Source of the DNA: an uncultured delta proteobacterium
Lineage (GTDB): Bacteria > Myxococcota_A > Polyangia > Polyangiales > Ga0077539
Length of the DNA stretch: 5,976 nucleotides
Direction: 5' to 3'
Assembly (NCBI GenBank): GCA_903860995.1
Contig: CAIOSS010001315.1
Location: 1-5,976 of the forward strand
Positions 1 through 5,803 of the stretch are shown one piece after another (the first letter of the stretch is position 1; each line of letters starts with the position of its first letter). The position numbers and the translations under genes are program-made. The notes beneath the pieces were generated by a model, which saw nothing but the letters and a program-made list of their open reading frames with translations, was not told the DNA's origin and did no database searches.

Positions 1-525
1 GAAGATCACCAGGCCGCAAGCGAGGGTGACGTTGAAGTTGCTCGTCGGCGGCGCGAAGCCGGGGATGAGCCCGAGGGCGTTGGAGAAGAAGATCAGCAGG
101 GCGCAGGTGCCGATGATCGGGAGGAAGTGCCGCGCCTCCTTCTTGCCGAGGACGTCCGCGAGGAGGTCATAGAAGGTCTCGACGAAGCTCTCGGTGAACG
201 AGGCGACGGTGAGCGACCCCTCGGGCACGACGGCCTCGGAGGTCTTGGTGATGCGTGCGCGGGTGACGACCACGAAGACCGCGATGAGCAGCACCACGAA
301 GAGCGCGATCGTGGTGTACTCGAGCGTCACCGGCGTGTTGGCGGGGTAGCTGAAGTGGTTCGGGAGCTCCTGCGCTGGAGAGCCATCGGCGCAGACGCCG
401 CCGGCCATCATCTCCACCTGCCGGCCCTCGGCGTTGACGCAGCCGTAGTGGTTGAACATGGCCCAGAGCGCGCGGAAATTCGGCAGCGCCAGGAGGTACG
501 TGAACCATGACGTGTGGTCGGGCAT
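1..525 (-). CDS. atpB: ATP synthase F0 subunit a (AtpB), N-terminal part, cut by window edge
   Basis: Subunit a of the membrane F0 sector, which forms the ion half-channels beside the c-ring. Only the first 175 residues are present; the gene runs off base 1. Residues about 70-88 form a hydrophobic membrane helix. Residues about 134-157 are a second, ending in the family signature NALGLIPG followed by PPTSNFNVTL, and the next helix starts at the edge (ACGLVIF). This block matches the conserved core of AtpB (family knowledge). The essential arginine of the later helix lies outside the window, so ion path and specificity cannot be judged. The ATG at 525-523 shares one base with the atpI stop (TGATG) and is preceded by AAGGA with an 8-nt spacer, so translation is probably coupled to atpI. 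The stretch before the first helix is about 69 residues, longer than the roughly 40 of E. coli, and contains cysteines 29 and 45. Confidence 0.95.
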   Translation of the reverse strand, partial: MPDHTSWFTYLLALPNFRALWAMFNHYGCVNAEGRQVEMMAGGVCADGSPAQELPNHFSYPANTPVTLEYTTIALFVVLLIAVFVVVTRARITKTSEAVVPEGSLTVASFTESFVETFYDLLADVLGKKEARHFLPIIGTCALLIFFSNALGLIPGFAPPTSNFNVTLACGLVIF

Positions 526-986
526 CAGCGCTTTCCTTCGTCGGAGTCGGAGGAGACAGAATCTTCGGCGGGCTTCGGGCTGACGGCGTCCCAGAGGCCG
601 CCGCCGGCGATGGCCACGACCACCGCGGTGATGCCCGCCATGAAGCTCCCACCGTGGACCCATGATCGCGAGATCAGCAGGCCCACGCCCAGGAACAGTG
701 CGGCGGTCTTCGCCAGCAGCAAGGCCATCGCCACGCCTTTGCCGGCGGCGACCTTCGGGTCGATGAGCCGGGTCACGACGCGGGCCAGCACGTACAGGTT
801 GAGCACCCCGACGGCGGTGCCGATGACCGAGGAGAGCGCGCCCTTCGCGCCAAACTGGTGCTCCATGGCCACCGCGCTCACGAGGCCCGCCGCGAGCGCC
901 ACGAGGCCGATGCGGCGCGCGAGGGCGCCGTCGGGTCCGTTGGACTCCTCCGGGGCGGCGCTGTTCTCGGTGTCGGGGTGGCTCAC
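525..986 (-). CDS. atpI: ATP synthase protein I-like small membrane protein (AtpI family)
   Basis: A 153-residue membrane protein in the atp operon. AtpI proteins are accessory factors linked to c-ring assembly and ion handling and are not part of the mature enzyme core (family knowledge). The sequence shows a hydrophilic N-terminus, then four hydrophobic helices at about residues 26-42, 50-72, 85-105 and 114-130, and a polar acidic tail. The pattern GTAVGVLNLYVLARVV in helix 2 and LLAKTAALFLGVG in helix 3, with a lysine inside the helix, fits the ATP synthase I family. I chose the GTG at 986-984 (VSHPDTEN), 16 nt after the atpZ stop. An in-frame start at 1142 would add 52 proline/arginine-rich residues that overlap atpZ and look non-coding. 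The GTG has no good Shine-Dalgarno site, so the exact start is less sure than the gene. The stop overlaps the atpB start. Confidence 0.85.
   Translation of the reverse strand: MSHPDTENSAAPEESNGPDGALARRIGLVALAAGLVSAVAMEHQFGAKGALSSVIGTAVGVLNLYVLARVVTRLIDPKVAAGKGVAMALLLAKTAALFLGVGLLISRSWVHGGSFMAGITAVVVAIAGGGLWDAVSPKPAEDSVSSDSDEGKR
534..538 (-). promoter_or_regulatory. Shine-Dalgarno site of atpB
   Basis: The minus strand reads AAGGA (GAAGGA with one more base), 8 nt before the atpB ATG and inside the end of atpI. It is the clearest ribosome binding site in the window, and with the TGATG overlap it fixes the atpB start. Confidence 0.7.
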
Positions 987-1002
987 AGGGTGCTCGGGGG
1001 CT

Positions 1003-1236
1003 CTACTTCGGATCGCTGTCTTTGGGGTCGCCGGGTTTCGGGTCGTCGCGGGTAGCGAAGCGGTACATCGATCGGAACCCGGCCGCCGCCCCGATCGCGA
1101 AGCCCACCAGCAGGAAGGTCTGCCCGGTGTGATAGCGGGCATCGATCCAGCGACCGAGCGCCGCCATTACCACGATCGAGATGACGAACTCGAGTCCGAG
1201 CGAGAGGCCGGCCATGTCACGGAGGGGGAGCTTCAT
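1003..1236 (-). CDS. atpZ: AtpZ/AtpI family F0F1 ATPase accessory protein, first gene of the atp operon
   Basis: A 77-residue protein with two membrane helices (about residues 12-28 and 40-57). It has the usual AtpZ-type pattern: G-L-E in helix 1, then GRWIDARY in the short loop, a phenylalanine-led second helix, then GAAAGFRSMYRF. Such proteins lie just ahead of atpI/atpB in many bacteria; AtpZ with AtpI has been linked to divalent ion transport and to ATP synthase assembly or stability (family knowledge). The C-terminal 15 residues are a charged Asp/Pro/Lys tail. The ATG at 1236 is preferred over an in-frame GTG at 1308, which would add 24 unlikely residues and would overlap the proposed -10 box. 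An AGGAG lies 15 nt upstream of the ATG, rather far for a normal ribosome site. The gene starts 120 bp after uvrC and ends 16 bp before atpI. Confidence 0.85.
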   Translation of the reverse strand: MKLPLRDMAGLSLGLEFVISIVVMAALGRWIDARYHTGQTFLLVGFAIGAAAGFRSMYRFATRDDPKPGDPKDSDPK

Positions 1237-1300
1237 AGGATCCGCTCGGCTCTCCTGTGGCGCGGCGACGGCCTGATCAAGGCGTCCAAATCGGCGCGCT

Positions 1301-1328
1301 TCTATCACCGCGCACTTTGCCGGGTCAA
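1301..1328 (-). promoter_or_regulatory. Candidate sigma70-type promoter for atpZ-atpI-atpB
   Basis: On the minus strand TTGACC (1328-1323, five of six matches to TTGACA) is followed after 16 nt by GATAGA (1306-1301, a weak -10 that keeps only the central ATA). It lies in the gap between uvrC and atpZ, and transcription would begin some 55-60 nt before the atpZ ATG. The -35 is convincing and the -10 is not. Confidence 0.4.
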
Positions 1329-1330
1329 GG

Positions 1331-1347
1331 CGCGGGCGCGACCCGCG
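1331..1347 (-). terminator. GC-only hairpin just downstream of uvrC, possible terminator
   Basis: On the minus strand CGCGGG, a 5-nt loop, then CCCGCG makes a perfect 6-bp stem that begins 9 nt after the uvrC stop. There is no following T-run, so it is not a standard intrinsic terminator. It could still mark the uvrC 3' end. Short GC stems arise easily in DNA of this composition. Confidence 0.25.
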
Positions 1348-1356
1348 GAGGGAGCC

Positions 1357-3237
1357 TCAGGGGTCGTCGTGCTCCGGGAGCTGCAACACCCCCGGGTGCA
1401 GGTGCTCGTACGCTGCCCTCGCGCGCATGGGCCCCACCTTCGGCACCGCGGCGATCTCCGCGTAGGTCGCCTCGGCCACGCCCGCCACGCTCCCGAACTT
1501 CCTCAGCAGCGCCCTCGCCGCGACCGGCCCGAGGCCCGGCAGCCCGTCGAGCTCGCTGCGCAGACGCTTCTTATGGTGCAGCGCCTCGCGGGTCTTGTTG
1601 GCGAATCGGTGGGCCTCGTCGCGCGCCCGCGCCAGCAGCACCAGCGCCGGGCCGTTGTCGCGGATGGTCACCGGGTTCTTGCGACCCGGCTGGTACACCC
1701 GGTCGACCACCTTCTCGCCGAGCACGTTCTCCCGCTCCTTGGCGAGCGAGCACACCGGCATGTCGGTGATCCCGAGCTCCTGGAGCACCGTCACGGCGAT
1801 GTTGAGCTGCCCCCTCCCCCCGTCGACCACGAAGAGGTCGGGAAGCTCCCAGCCCTGCTCCTTGTCCCTTCCGCGGCGGAAGCGCCGGGAGAGCACCTCA
1901 TACATGGCCCGGTAATCGTCGCCGGTGTTCTCCGTGCGCACGTGGAAGCCCTTGTACCCTCGCTTGTAGGCCACGCCGTCGAGCAGGCACACCACCGCGC
2001 CGACGGTCTCCGAGCCCGCGTGGTGCGAGATGTCCACGCACTCGATGGTGCGCGGCGGCTCCTCCAGGTCGAGCGCGCGGGCCAGGGCCTCCGCCTGCCC
2101 CCCGGCGCTCGCGACCGCCATGCGCTTCTCGCGGAAGGCGTGCCGGGCGTTCTCCATCGCCATGGCCAGCAGCGGCGCGGCGCTCCCCTCGCCGGGCTCC
2201 GGCTTCACCAGGATGCGCACCTCCTTGCCGCGCAGCTCGGTGAGCCACTCGGCGACGCCCGCGCTGCCCTCGGGTTCGAGCGGCAGCACCACCTCGTCTG
2301 GGATGGTCGCCCCCTCCCCCGCGTAGCGCCCGGTGAGCACCTGCGAGACGAGCTCGTCGTCGGGCAGCTCGGCCCGGCCGAACACCAGCGACTGGGTGTC
2401 CCGCACGAAGCCGTTGCGCACCAGCAGCAGCGTGACGACCACCCCGTCGCCCTCGCGGTAGAGCCCCACGATGTCGCGGTCGACGTCGCTCACCTCCGCC
2501 ACGCGCTGCGTCTCGGTGACCGCCGCCACGGCCGTGATCTGGTCGCGCAGCCGCGCCGCGCGCTCGAACTCCGTCGCTGCCGAGGCCGCGCGCATCTCCG
2601 CCTCGAGCGTCGCCACGAGCTCGCGCGTGCGCCCCCCGAGGAACATCTCCACGTACTCCACCTGCGCGGCGTACTCCGCCGGGGCGACGGGCAGCACGCA
2701 CGGCGCCCCGCAGCGCTTGATCTGGTACTCGAGGCACGGCCGGGTGCGCGACGCGAACTCCTCGTTGTCGCAGGTGCGCAGCTGGAAGTGCCGGTTGATG
2801 GTCTTGAGCGTGCGCCGCGCCTCGGTCGCGCTCGGGTACGGCCCGAAGTACACCGCGCCGTCGACCCGCGGGCGCCGCACGACCTCCAGCCGCGGCCACG
2901 CGACGCGCTTGTCGAGGCGCACGGAGAGGTAATCCTTGTCGTCCCGTAGCCGAACGTTGTACCGCGGCCGGTGCTGCTTGATGAGGGAGTTCTCGAGCAG
3001 CACGGCCTCCTTCTCGGTGGCGGTGACGACGGTCTCGATGTCGCCCAGCACGCGGTCGAGCAGCGGGATGAAATAGCGGTAGTCCGAGCTGTTGGCCTGG
3101 AAGTAATGCCGCACCCGCTGGCGCAGCGAGCGCGCCTTGCCGACGTAGACCACCACCCCCTTCTTGTTCTTGAACAGGTAGCAGCCGGGGGACGTGGGCA
3201 GCGTGTCGAGCCGTGCCCGGAGCTCTTCCTCTCGCAT
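1357..3237 (-). CDS. uvrC: UvrABC excinuclease subunit C
   Basis: UvrC is the nuclease of bacterial nucleotide excision repair. It joins UvrB at the lesion and cuts the damaged strand 3' and then 5' of it. The protein is 626 aa, normal for the family. The GIY-YIG domain (about 12-100) has GCY 18-20, YVG 31-33, R41, E82 and N94, matching the known 3'-incision residues. Cysteines 156, 168, 176 and 180 keep the exact spacing of the E. coli four-cysteine set reported to bind an Fe-S cluster. The UVR (UvrB-binding) segment is at about 203-238. The RNase H-like 5'-incision domain keeps D402 (VDISH), D441 (GDDY), D472 (VDGGRGQL) and H543 (RDEAHRF). A tandem helix-hairpin-helix lies at about 562-613. 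The ATG at 3237 gives the family-typical start MREEELRARL; the frame stays open far upstream but runs antisense through the lipoprotein gene. No Shine-Dalgarno site is visible. Confidence 0.98.
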   Translation of the reverse strand: MREEELRARLDTLPTSPGCYLFKNKKGVVVYVGKARSLRQRVRHYFQANSSDYRYFIPLLDRVLGDIETVVTATEKEAVLLENSLIKQHRPRYNVRLRDDKDYLSVRLDKRVAWPRLEVVRRPRVDGAVYFGPYPSATEARRTLKTINRHFQLRTCDNEEFASRTRPCLEYQIKRCGAPCVLPVAPAEYAAQVEYVEMFLGGRTRELVATLEAEMRAASAATEFERAARLRDQITAVAAVTETQRVAEVSDVDRDIVGLYREGDGVVVTLLLVRNGFVRDTQSLVFGRAELPDDELVSQVLTGRYAGEGATIPDEVVLPLEPEGSAGVAEWLTELRGKEVRILVKPEPGEGSAAPLLAMAMENARHAFREKRMAVASAGGQAEALARALDLEEPPRTIECVDISHHAGSETVGAVVCLLDGVAYKRGYKGFHVRTENTGDDYRAMYEVLSRRFRRGRDKEQGWELPDLFVVDGGRGQLNIAVTVLQELGITDMPVCSLAKERENVLGEKVVDRVYQPGRKNPVTIRDNGPALVLLARARDEAHRFANKTREALHHKKRLRSELDGLPGLGPVAARALLRKFGSVAGVAEATYAEIAAVPKVGPMRARAAYEHLHPGVLQLPEHDDP

Positions 3238-3241
3238 CAGG

Positions 3242-3307
3242 CCGCGGAGTCTACGGTCCGCGGCGGCCGCGGTCGATCGCGGGCGCGACGGGGTTTTATC
3301 GCCGCGG
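3242..3307. repeat. Cluster of four CCGCGG palindromes in the divergent uvrC/lipoprotein intergenic region
   Basis: CCGCGG occurs at 3242-3247, 3258-3263, 3267-3272 and 3302-3307, all within the 93 bp between the two divergent genes. The middle pair is separated by only CGG and could fold into a 6-bp hairpin. Elsewhere in the window I count roughly nine copies in almost 6 kb, so this is a local concentration. The role is unknown; it may be regulatory or compositional. Confidence 0.45.
3248..3276 (-). promoter_or_regulatory. Weak candidate promoter for uvrC
   Basis: On the minus strand TCGACC (3276-3271) and TAGACT (3253-3248) each match the sigma70 consensus at four of six positions and are 17 nt apart. 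The -10 ends only 10 nt before the uvrC ATG, so the transcript would be almost leaderless. That would agree with the missing Shine-Dalgarno site, but the match could be chance. Confidence 0.25.
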
Positions 3308-3330
3308 GCTCTCTGGCATCCTGCGCCGCA

Positions 3331-4299
3331 ATGTCCACCGTCCGCGCGTCGTCCCTCGTGTTGTCCCTGGCGCTCGTCGCCGCCTGCTCGTCGCGGCCGC
3401 CGCCCCGCCCCGTCACCGTATTGCGCCCGCCAGACCCCATCGCGCTGACCCTCCCCGAGGTTCGCGTCTCCCACGCCGCGTGGGCGGCCCCGACGCCGCC
3501 GCCCATCATGGCCCCTACGTCGCGACGCACCCCGCGCCGCAGCGCGATGACCCTCGAGATGGCCCTGCCCGTGCTCGTGTCCACCAACGAGCCTGTGCGC
3601 GCCTGCTACAAGGCCTTCCTGGCGTTCTCGCCGCAGGCGGGCGGCTCCATCGTCACGCTCATCACCGTCGGCGGCAACGGCGCCGTCAGCGACGTCGAGA
3701 CCATCGGCACGCCCGACCCCTCCCTCGCCATCATGTCGCAGTGCGTGCTCACTGCCCTCCGCACCCGGCGCTTCCCTGCGGTGGGCGCGCCGACGCTGAT
3801 GTCCTTCCCCTTCAGCTTCCGCAGCGGCGAGATCAACGGGCAGACCCTCCCCTCCCCGGTGCTTCCGGCGCCGCGGCCCAACGAGATGCAGGTGCCCAAC
3901 TCCGAGAACATCACCGTGCGCCCGTGGCGCCCGGCGCTCATCCCGGCGAGCGCCTCGGCCCCGCTGATGACCCGCGAGCTCGTCGACGCCGTGGTGCCCG
4001 ACGTGCAGTCCCTCGCCGACACCTGCTACGCCGCCACGCTCGTGATGAACCCCTCCGCGGCGGGCGACTTCACCCTCCGGGTCGCGGTCGAGCCCTCGGG
4101 CAACGTCAACCGGCTCGACATCACTCCCCCGGAGTTTCCGTCGCCGATGCGCGACTGCGTGGTCACCCTCGGGCGGCAGCTGCACTTCCACCCCAGCCTC
4201 ACCGGGGCGATCGTGACGATCCCCGTCTCGCTCCACCTCGTCGAGGCCGACGCCACCGCCACCGCCACCGCCGGCGGCCTCGTGCCCGTCGCCCGCTGA
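3331..4299 (+). CDS. Outer-membrane-type lipoprotein with two AgmX/PglI C-terminal-like domains
   Basis: A 322-residue exported lipoprotein of unknown detailed role. Residues 1-18 are a signal peptide (MSTVR, then a hydrophobic run) ending in the lipobox VAAC with lipidated Cys19. Ser20 at +2 does not signal inner-membrane retention. A Pro-rich linker (about 22-75) follows. Two repeats of one fold lie at about 89-164 and 228-303. Each has ACY/TCY at its start, a central strand pair with a G-N/G-x-V turn (GGNGAVSDV; PSGNVNRLD), a second cysteine in QCVLTAL/DCVVTLG, and an R..RF or LHFHP strand end. This is the layout of the myxobacterial AgmX/PglI C-terminal domain, a TonB-C-like fold (family knowledge; assignment by eye). 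Cysteines pair as 92/138 and 232/276. The ATG at 3331 is chosen because it begins the signal peptide; the open frame before it lies antisense to uvrC. It ends in an alanine/threonine tail. Confidence 0.85.
   Translation: MSTVRASSLVLSLALVAACSSRPPPRPVTVLRPPDPIALTLPEVRVSHAAWAAPTPPPIMAPTSRRTPRRSAMTLEMALPVLVSTNEPVRACYKAFLAFSPQAGGSIVTLITVGGNGAVSDVETIGTPDPSLAIMSQCVLTALRTRRFPAVGAPTLMSFPFSFRSGEINGQTLPSPVLPAPRPNEMQVPNSENITVRPWRPALIPASASAPLMTRELVDAVVPDVQSLADTCYAATLVMNPSAAGDFTLRVAVEPSGNVNRLDITPPEFPSPMRDCVVTLGRQLHFHPSLTGAIVTIPVSLHLVEADATATATAGGLVPVAR
4252..4272 (+). repeat. Short GCCACC tandem repeat at the lipoprotein 3' end
   Basis: Three exact copies of GCCACC followed by GCC encode an alternating Ala-Thr stretch (ATATATA) near the C-terminus, after the second domain. 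A loss or gain of one unit would keep the frame, so it could vary in length between strains without breaking the gene. Confidence 0.6.
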
Positions 4300-4307
4300 C
4301 CCCCCGC

Positions 4308-4985
4308 TCAGCCCCGCAGCAGGCGGTACGCCGCGATCACCGCGCGCAGCCGGTCGACCCGGGCGCGCGAGTCGTCGTGCGGGTGCCGGTCGGGGTGCAG
4401 CGCGAGCACGAGCTCCTGGAAGCGCCGACGCAGGGGGGCCGCCCCGGGGTCGCGCTCGAAGCCCAGCGCCGCGAGGGCCTCGACGCGCGCCGGGTCGGCC
4501 GCGCTGCGCCCATGGTCCCGCCGCCGCGGCCGGCCGTGGAAGGTCTCCGTCGCCCCGAGCGGCGACTGCTCCGCGGCCCCCTCGGGCAGCGCCCGCGCCG
4601 AGCGGAACCGCAGCGCGGCGTCGCCCACCCGGTAGAGCGAGTCGAGCCGCGCGAGGCGCTGGGAGTCGAGCACACGATCGCGCGCCGCGGAGCTCACCAC
4701 GCGGCGCCAGACCAGCGACTGGCCGATGCGAAACCCCCGGTCGCGCCCGACGCCCCACGCGCTCTCGACGGCCGTGCGCGAGGCGAGGCCCGCGGCGACG
4801 GCGAGGTCGCCGAAGCGGCGCGCGTCGGCGCTCGACTCGACGGCCTGCACGGCGCCGGCGCGGAGGTGGACCCGGTGCACCTGGGCGGCCTCGATGAGCT
4901 CCAGGGTGCCGGTGGCGTGCGCGCGGCGCAGGTCTGCGAGGAGGTCGCCGAGGGTGGTGTCACCGAGCCTGGAGGGGAGCGTCAT
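4308..4985 (-). CDS. DUF4388 (PATAN-like) protein with a C-terminal J domain
   Basis: A 225-residue soluble protein without signal peptide or membrane helix. Residues about 6-70 resemble DUF4388/PatA N-terminal domains, common in myxobacterial signalling proteins: a start LGDTTLGDLLADL, then TGTLEL, VHRVHLRAGAVQAVES, and FGDLAVAAGL. Residues about 71-128 continue with the helical pattern usual after this domain (IGQSLVWRRVVS, DSQRLARLDSLY, GDAALRF). After an Arg/Pro-rich linker, residues about 168-224 form a J domain with the invariant HPD at 197-199 (LHPDRHP) and a closing helix VIAAYRLL. J domains stimulate the ATPase of DnaK-type Hsp70 chaperones; there is no Gly/Phe region or zinc finger, so this is not DnaJ itself. 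The real client or signal is unknown. Start: ATG at 4985; a GTG directly before it is equally possible, and no Shine-Dalgarno site is seen. The stop lies 8 bp from that of the convergent lipoprotein gene. Confidence 0.8.
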   Translation of the reverse strand: MTLPSRLGDTTLGDLLADLRRAHATGTLELIEAAQVHRVHLRAGAVQAVESSADARRFGDLAVAAGLASRTAVESAWGVGRDRGFRIGQSLVWRRVVSSAARDRVLDSQRLARLDSLYRVGDAALRFRSARALPEGAAEQSPLGATETFHGRPRRRDHGRSAADPARVEALAALGFERDPGAAPLRRRFQELVLALHPDRHPHDDSRARVDRLRAVIAAYRLLRG

Positions 4986-5022
4986 CACGGCGCCCGCAGA
5001 CGTAGCAGCGCGGCGGGCGCGA

Positions 5023-5035
5023 CGCGAAGTTCGCG
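5023..5035. promoter_or_regulatory. 13-bp palindrome CGCGAA-G-TTCGCG between the transporter and J-domain genes
   Basis: Two perfect 6-bp inverted arms around one base lie 4 nt downstream of the transporter stop, in the 53-bp gap before the DUF4388-J gene. The 1-nt centre suits a protein-bound operator better than an RNA hairpin. It is A/T-containing, unlike the surrounding GC-only repeats. No regulator is identified. Confidence 0.25.
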
Positions 5036-5038
5036 ACG

Positions 5039-5800
5039 TCAGCCGCGGAGCAGGTCGACCGCTATCTTGACGACCAGGCAGATCACCACGCCGAGCACCA
5101 CCCAGCGCACGAAGCGGTCGCCGCGCCGCACCGCGAGCCGCGCCCCGAAGGCCCCGCCCACGAACTGCGCGACCGCCATCGGGAGCGCGACCTCCCAGCG
5201 CACCACGCCCTGCGACGCGAAGATCGCGAGGGCGGCGAGGTTGGAGGCGAAGTTCACGACCTTGGCGTTGGCGCTCGCGCGGGCCATCGCCTCGCGCAGC
5301 CAGGTCACGTACGAGAGGATGAGGAAGGTCCCGGTGCCGGGCCCGAAGAAGCCGTCGTAGGTGCCGATGACGAGGGCGATCGCCATGGCGCGGCGCTGCG
5401 GCGAGGCGCCCGGGGGCAGCGGCTCGGCGGGCGCGGCGACGTCTCGCCGGAGCGTGAGCCGTATCGCGACGAGCACCAGCAGCACGAGCACCACGGGGCG
5501 CAGCAGGGCGCGCGGCACCTGGAGCACGAGCCACGCGCCGACGAGCGACCCGACGAAGCCGAAGAGGAAGGACGCGGCGACGCGGGTGCGGTCGATCACC
5601 CCGAGGCGCCAGTAGTTCACGAGGGCGCTGAAGCTGCCGAAGGTCGACTGGCCCTTGTTGGTGCCGAGCGCGAGCTGCGGGGGGAGCCCCGCGGCGAGCA
5701 GCGCCGGGAGGGTGATCAGCCCGCCGCCGCCCGCGATGGCGTCGACGACCCCTGCGGCGAAGGCCGCCGCGACGAGGGCGGCCGTGACCGGGAGGTCCAT
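5039..5800 (-). CDS. TSUP family membrane transporter (TauE/SafE, YfcA-like)
   Basis: A 253-residue polytopic inner-membrane protein of the TSUP (former DUF81) family, whose members move sulfite, sulfoacetate or other small organic and sulfur anions, usually out of the cell; the substrate here is unknown. The two family half-repeats are clear. Repeat 1 has VDAIAGGGGLITLPALLAAGLPP followed by ALGTNKGQSTFGS (about 19-56). Repeat 2 has GTYDGFFGPGTGTFLIL and ANAKVVNFASNLAAL (about 146-191). Hydrophobic helices lie at about 5-25, 28-45, 73-95, 100-116, 138-165, 184-198, 204-222 and 231-250, with a Pro-rich cytosolic-type loop at 119-135. These motifs resemble E. coli YfcA most closely among members I know. 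The ATG at 5800 lies 3 nt after the stop of the upstream lyase gene (TAG-TCG-ATG), so the two are probably co-transcribed and translationally coupled. Length is normal and there is no sign of damage. Confidence 0.93.
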   Translation of the reverse strand: MDLPVTAALVAAAFAAGVVDAIAGGGGLITLPALLAAGLPPQLALGTNKGQSTFGSFSALVNYWRLGVIDRTRVAASFLFGFVGSLVGAWLVLQVPRALLRPVVLVLLVLVAIRLTLRRDVAAPAEPLPPGASPQRRAMAIALVIGTYDGFFGPGTGTFLILSYVTWLREAMARASANAKVVNFASNLAALAIFASQGVVRWEVALPMAVAQFVGGAFGARLAVRRGDRFVRWVVLGVVICLVVKIAVDLLRG

Positions 5801-5803
5801 CGA

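Noticed and set aside
167..652. A 161-codon minus-strand frame overlapping atpB and atpI.
   Set aside because: It is a shifted-frame shadow of two well-supported membrane protein genes and has no membrane segments or domain.
514..2949. An 811-codon open frame on the plus strand opposite atpI, atpZ and uvrC.
   Set aside because: It is antisense to three recognisable genes, has a low-complexity His/Arg/Ala/Leu-rich product and no domain. Long antisense frames are expected where codon position 3 is almost always G or C.
2971..3330. A 120-codon N-terminal extension of the lipoprotein frame.
   Set aside because: It overlaps the uvrC N-terminal catalytic region on the other strand and would bury the signal peptide and lipobox that begin at 3331.
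3238..4758. A 507-codon upstream extension of the uvrC frame.
   Set aside because: It runs antisense through the lipoprotein gene and into the 3' part of the J-domain gene region, is Arg/Gly/His-rich, and the UvrC family starts at the MREEEL methionine at 3237.
3213..5360. A 715-codon plus-strand frame across the lipoprotein, J-domain and transporter genes.
   Set aside because: It is in a different frame from the lipoprotein gene, antisense to two others, and consists of Arg/His/Pro/Ala-rich sequence without any recognisable domain.
4986..5534. An upstream extension of the J-domain gene frame into the transporter gene.
   Set aside because: The extra 183 codons are an Arg/Ala-rich shadow of the TSUP gene; the DUF4388 domain begins right after the ATG at 4985.
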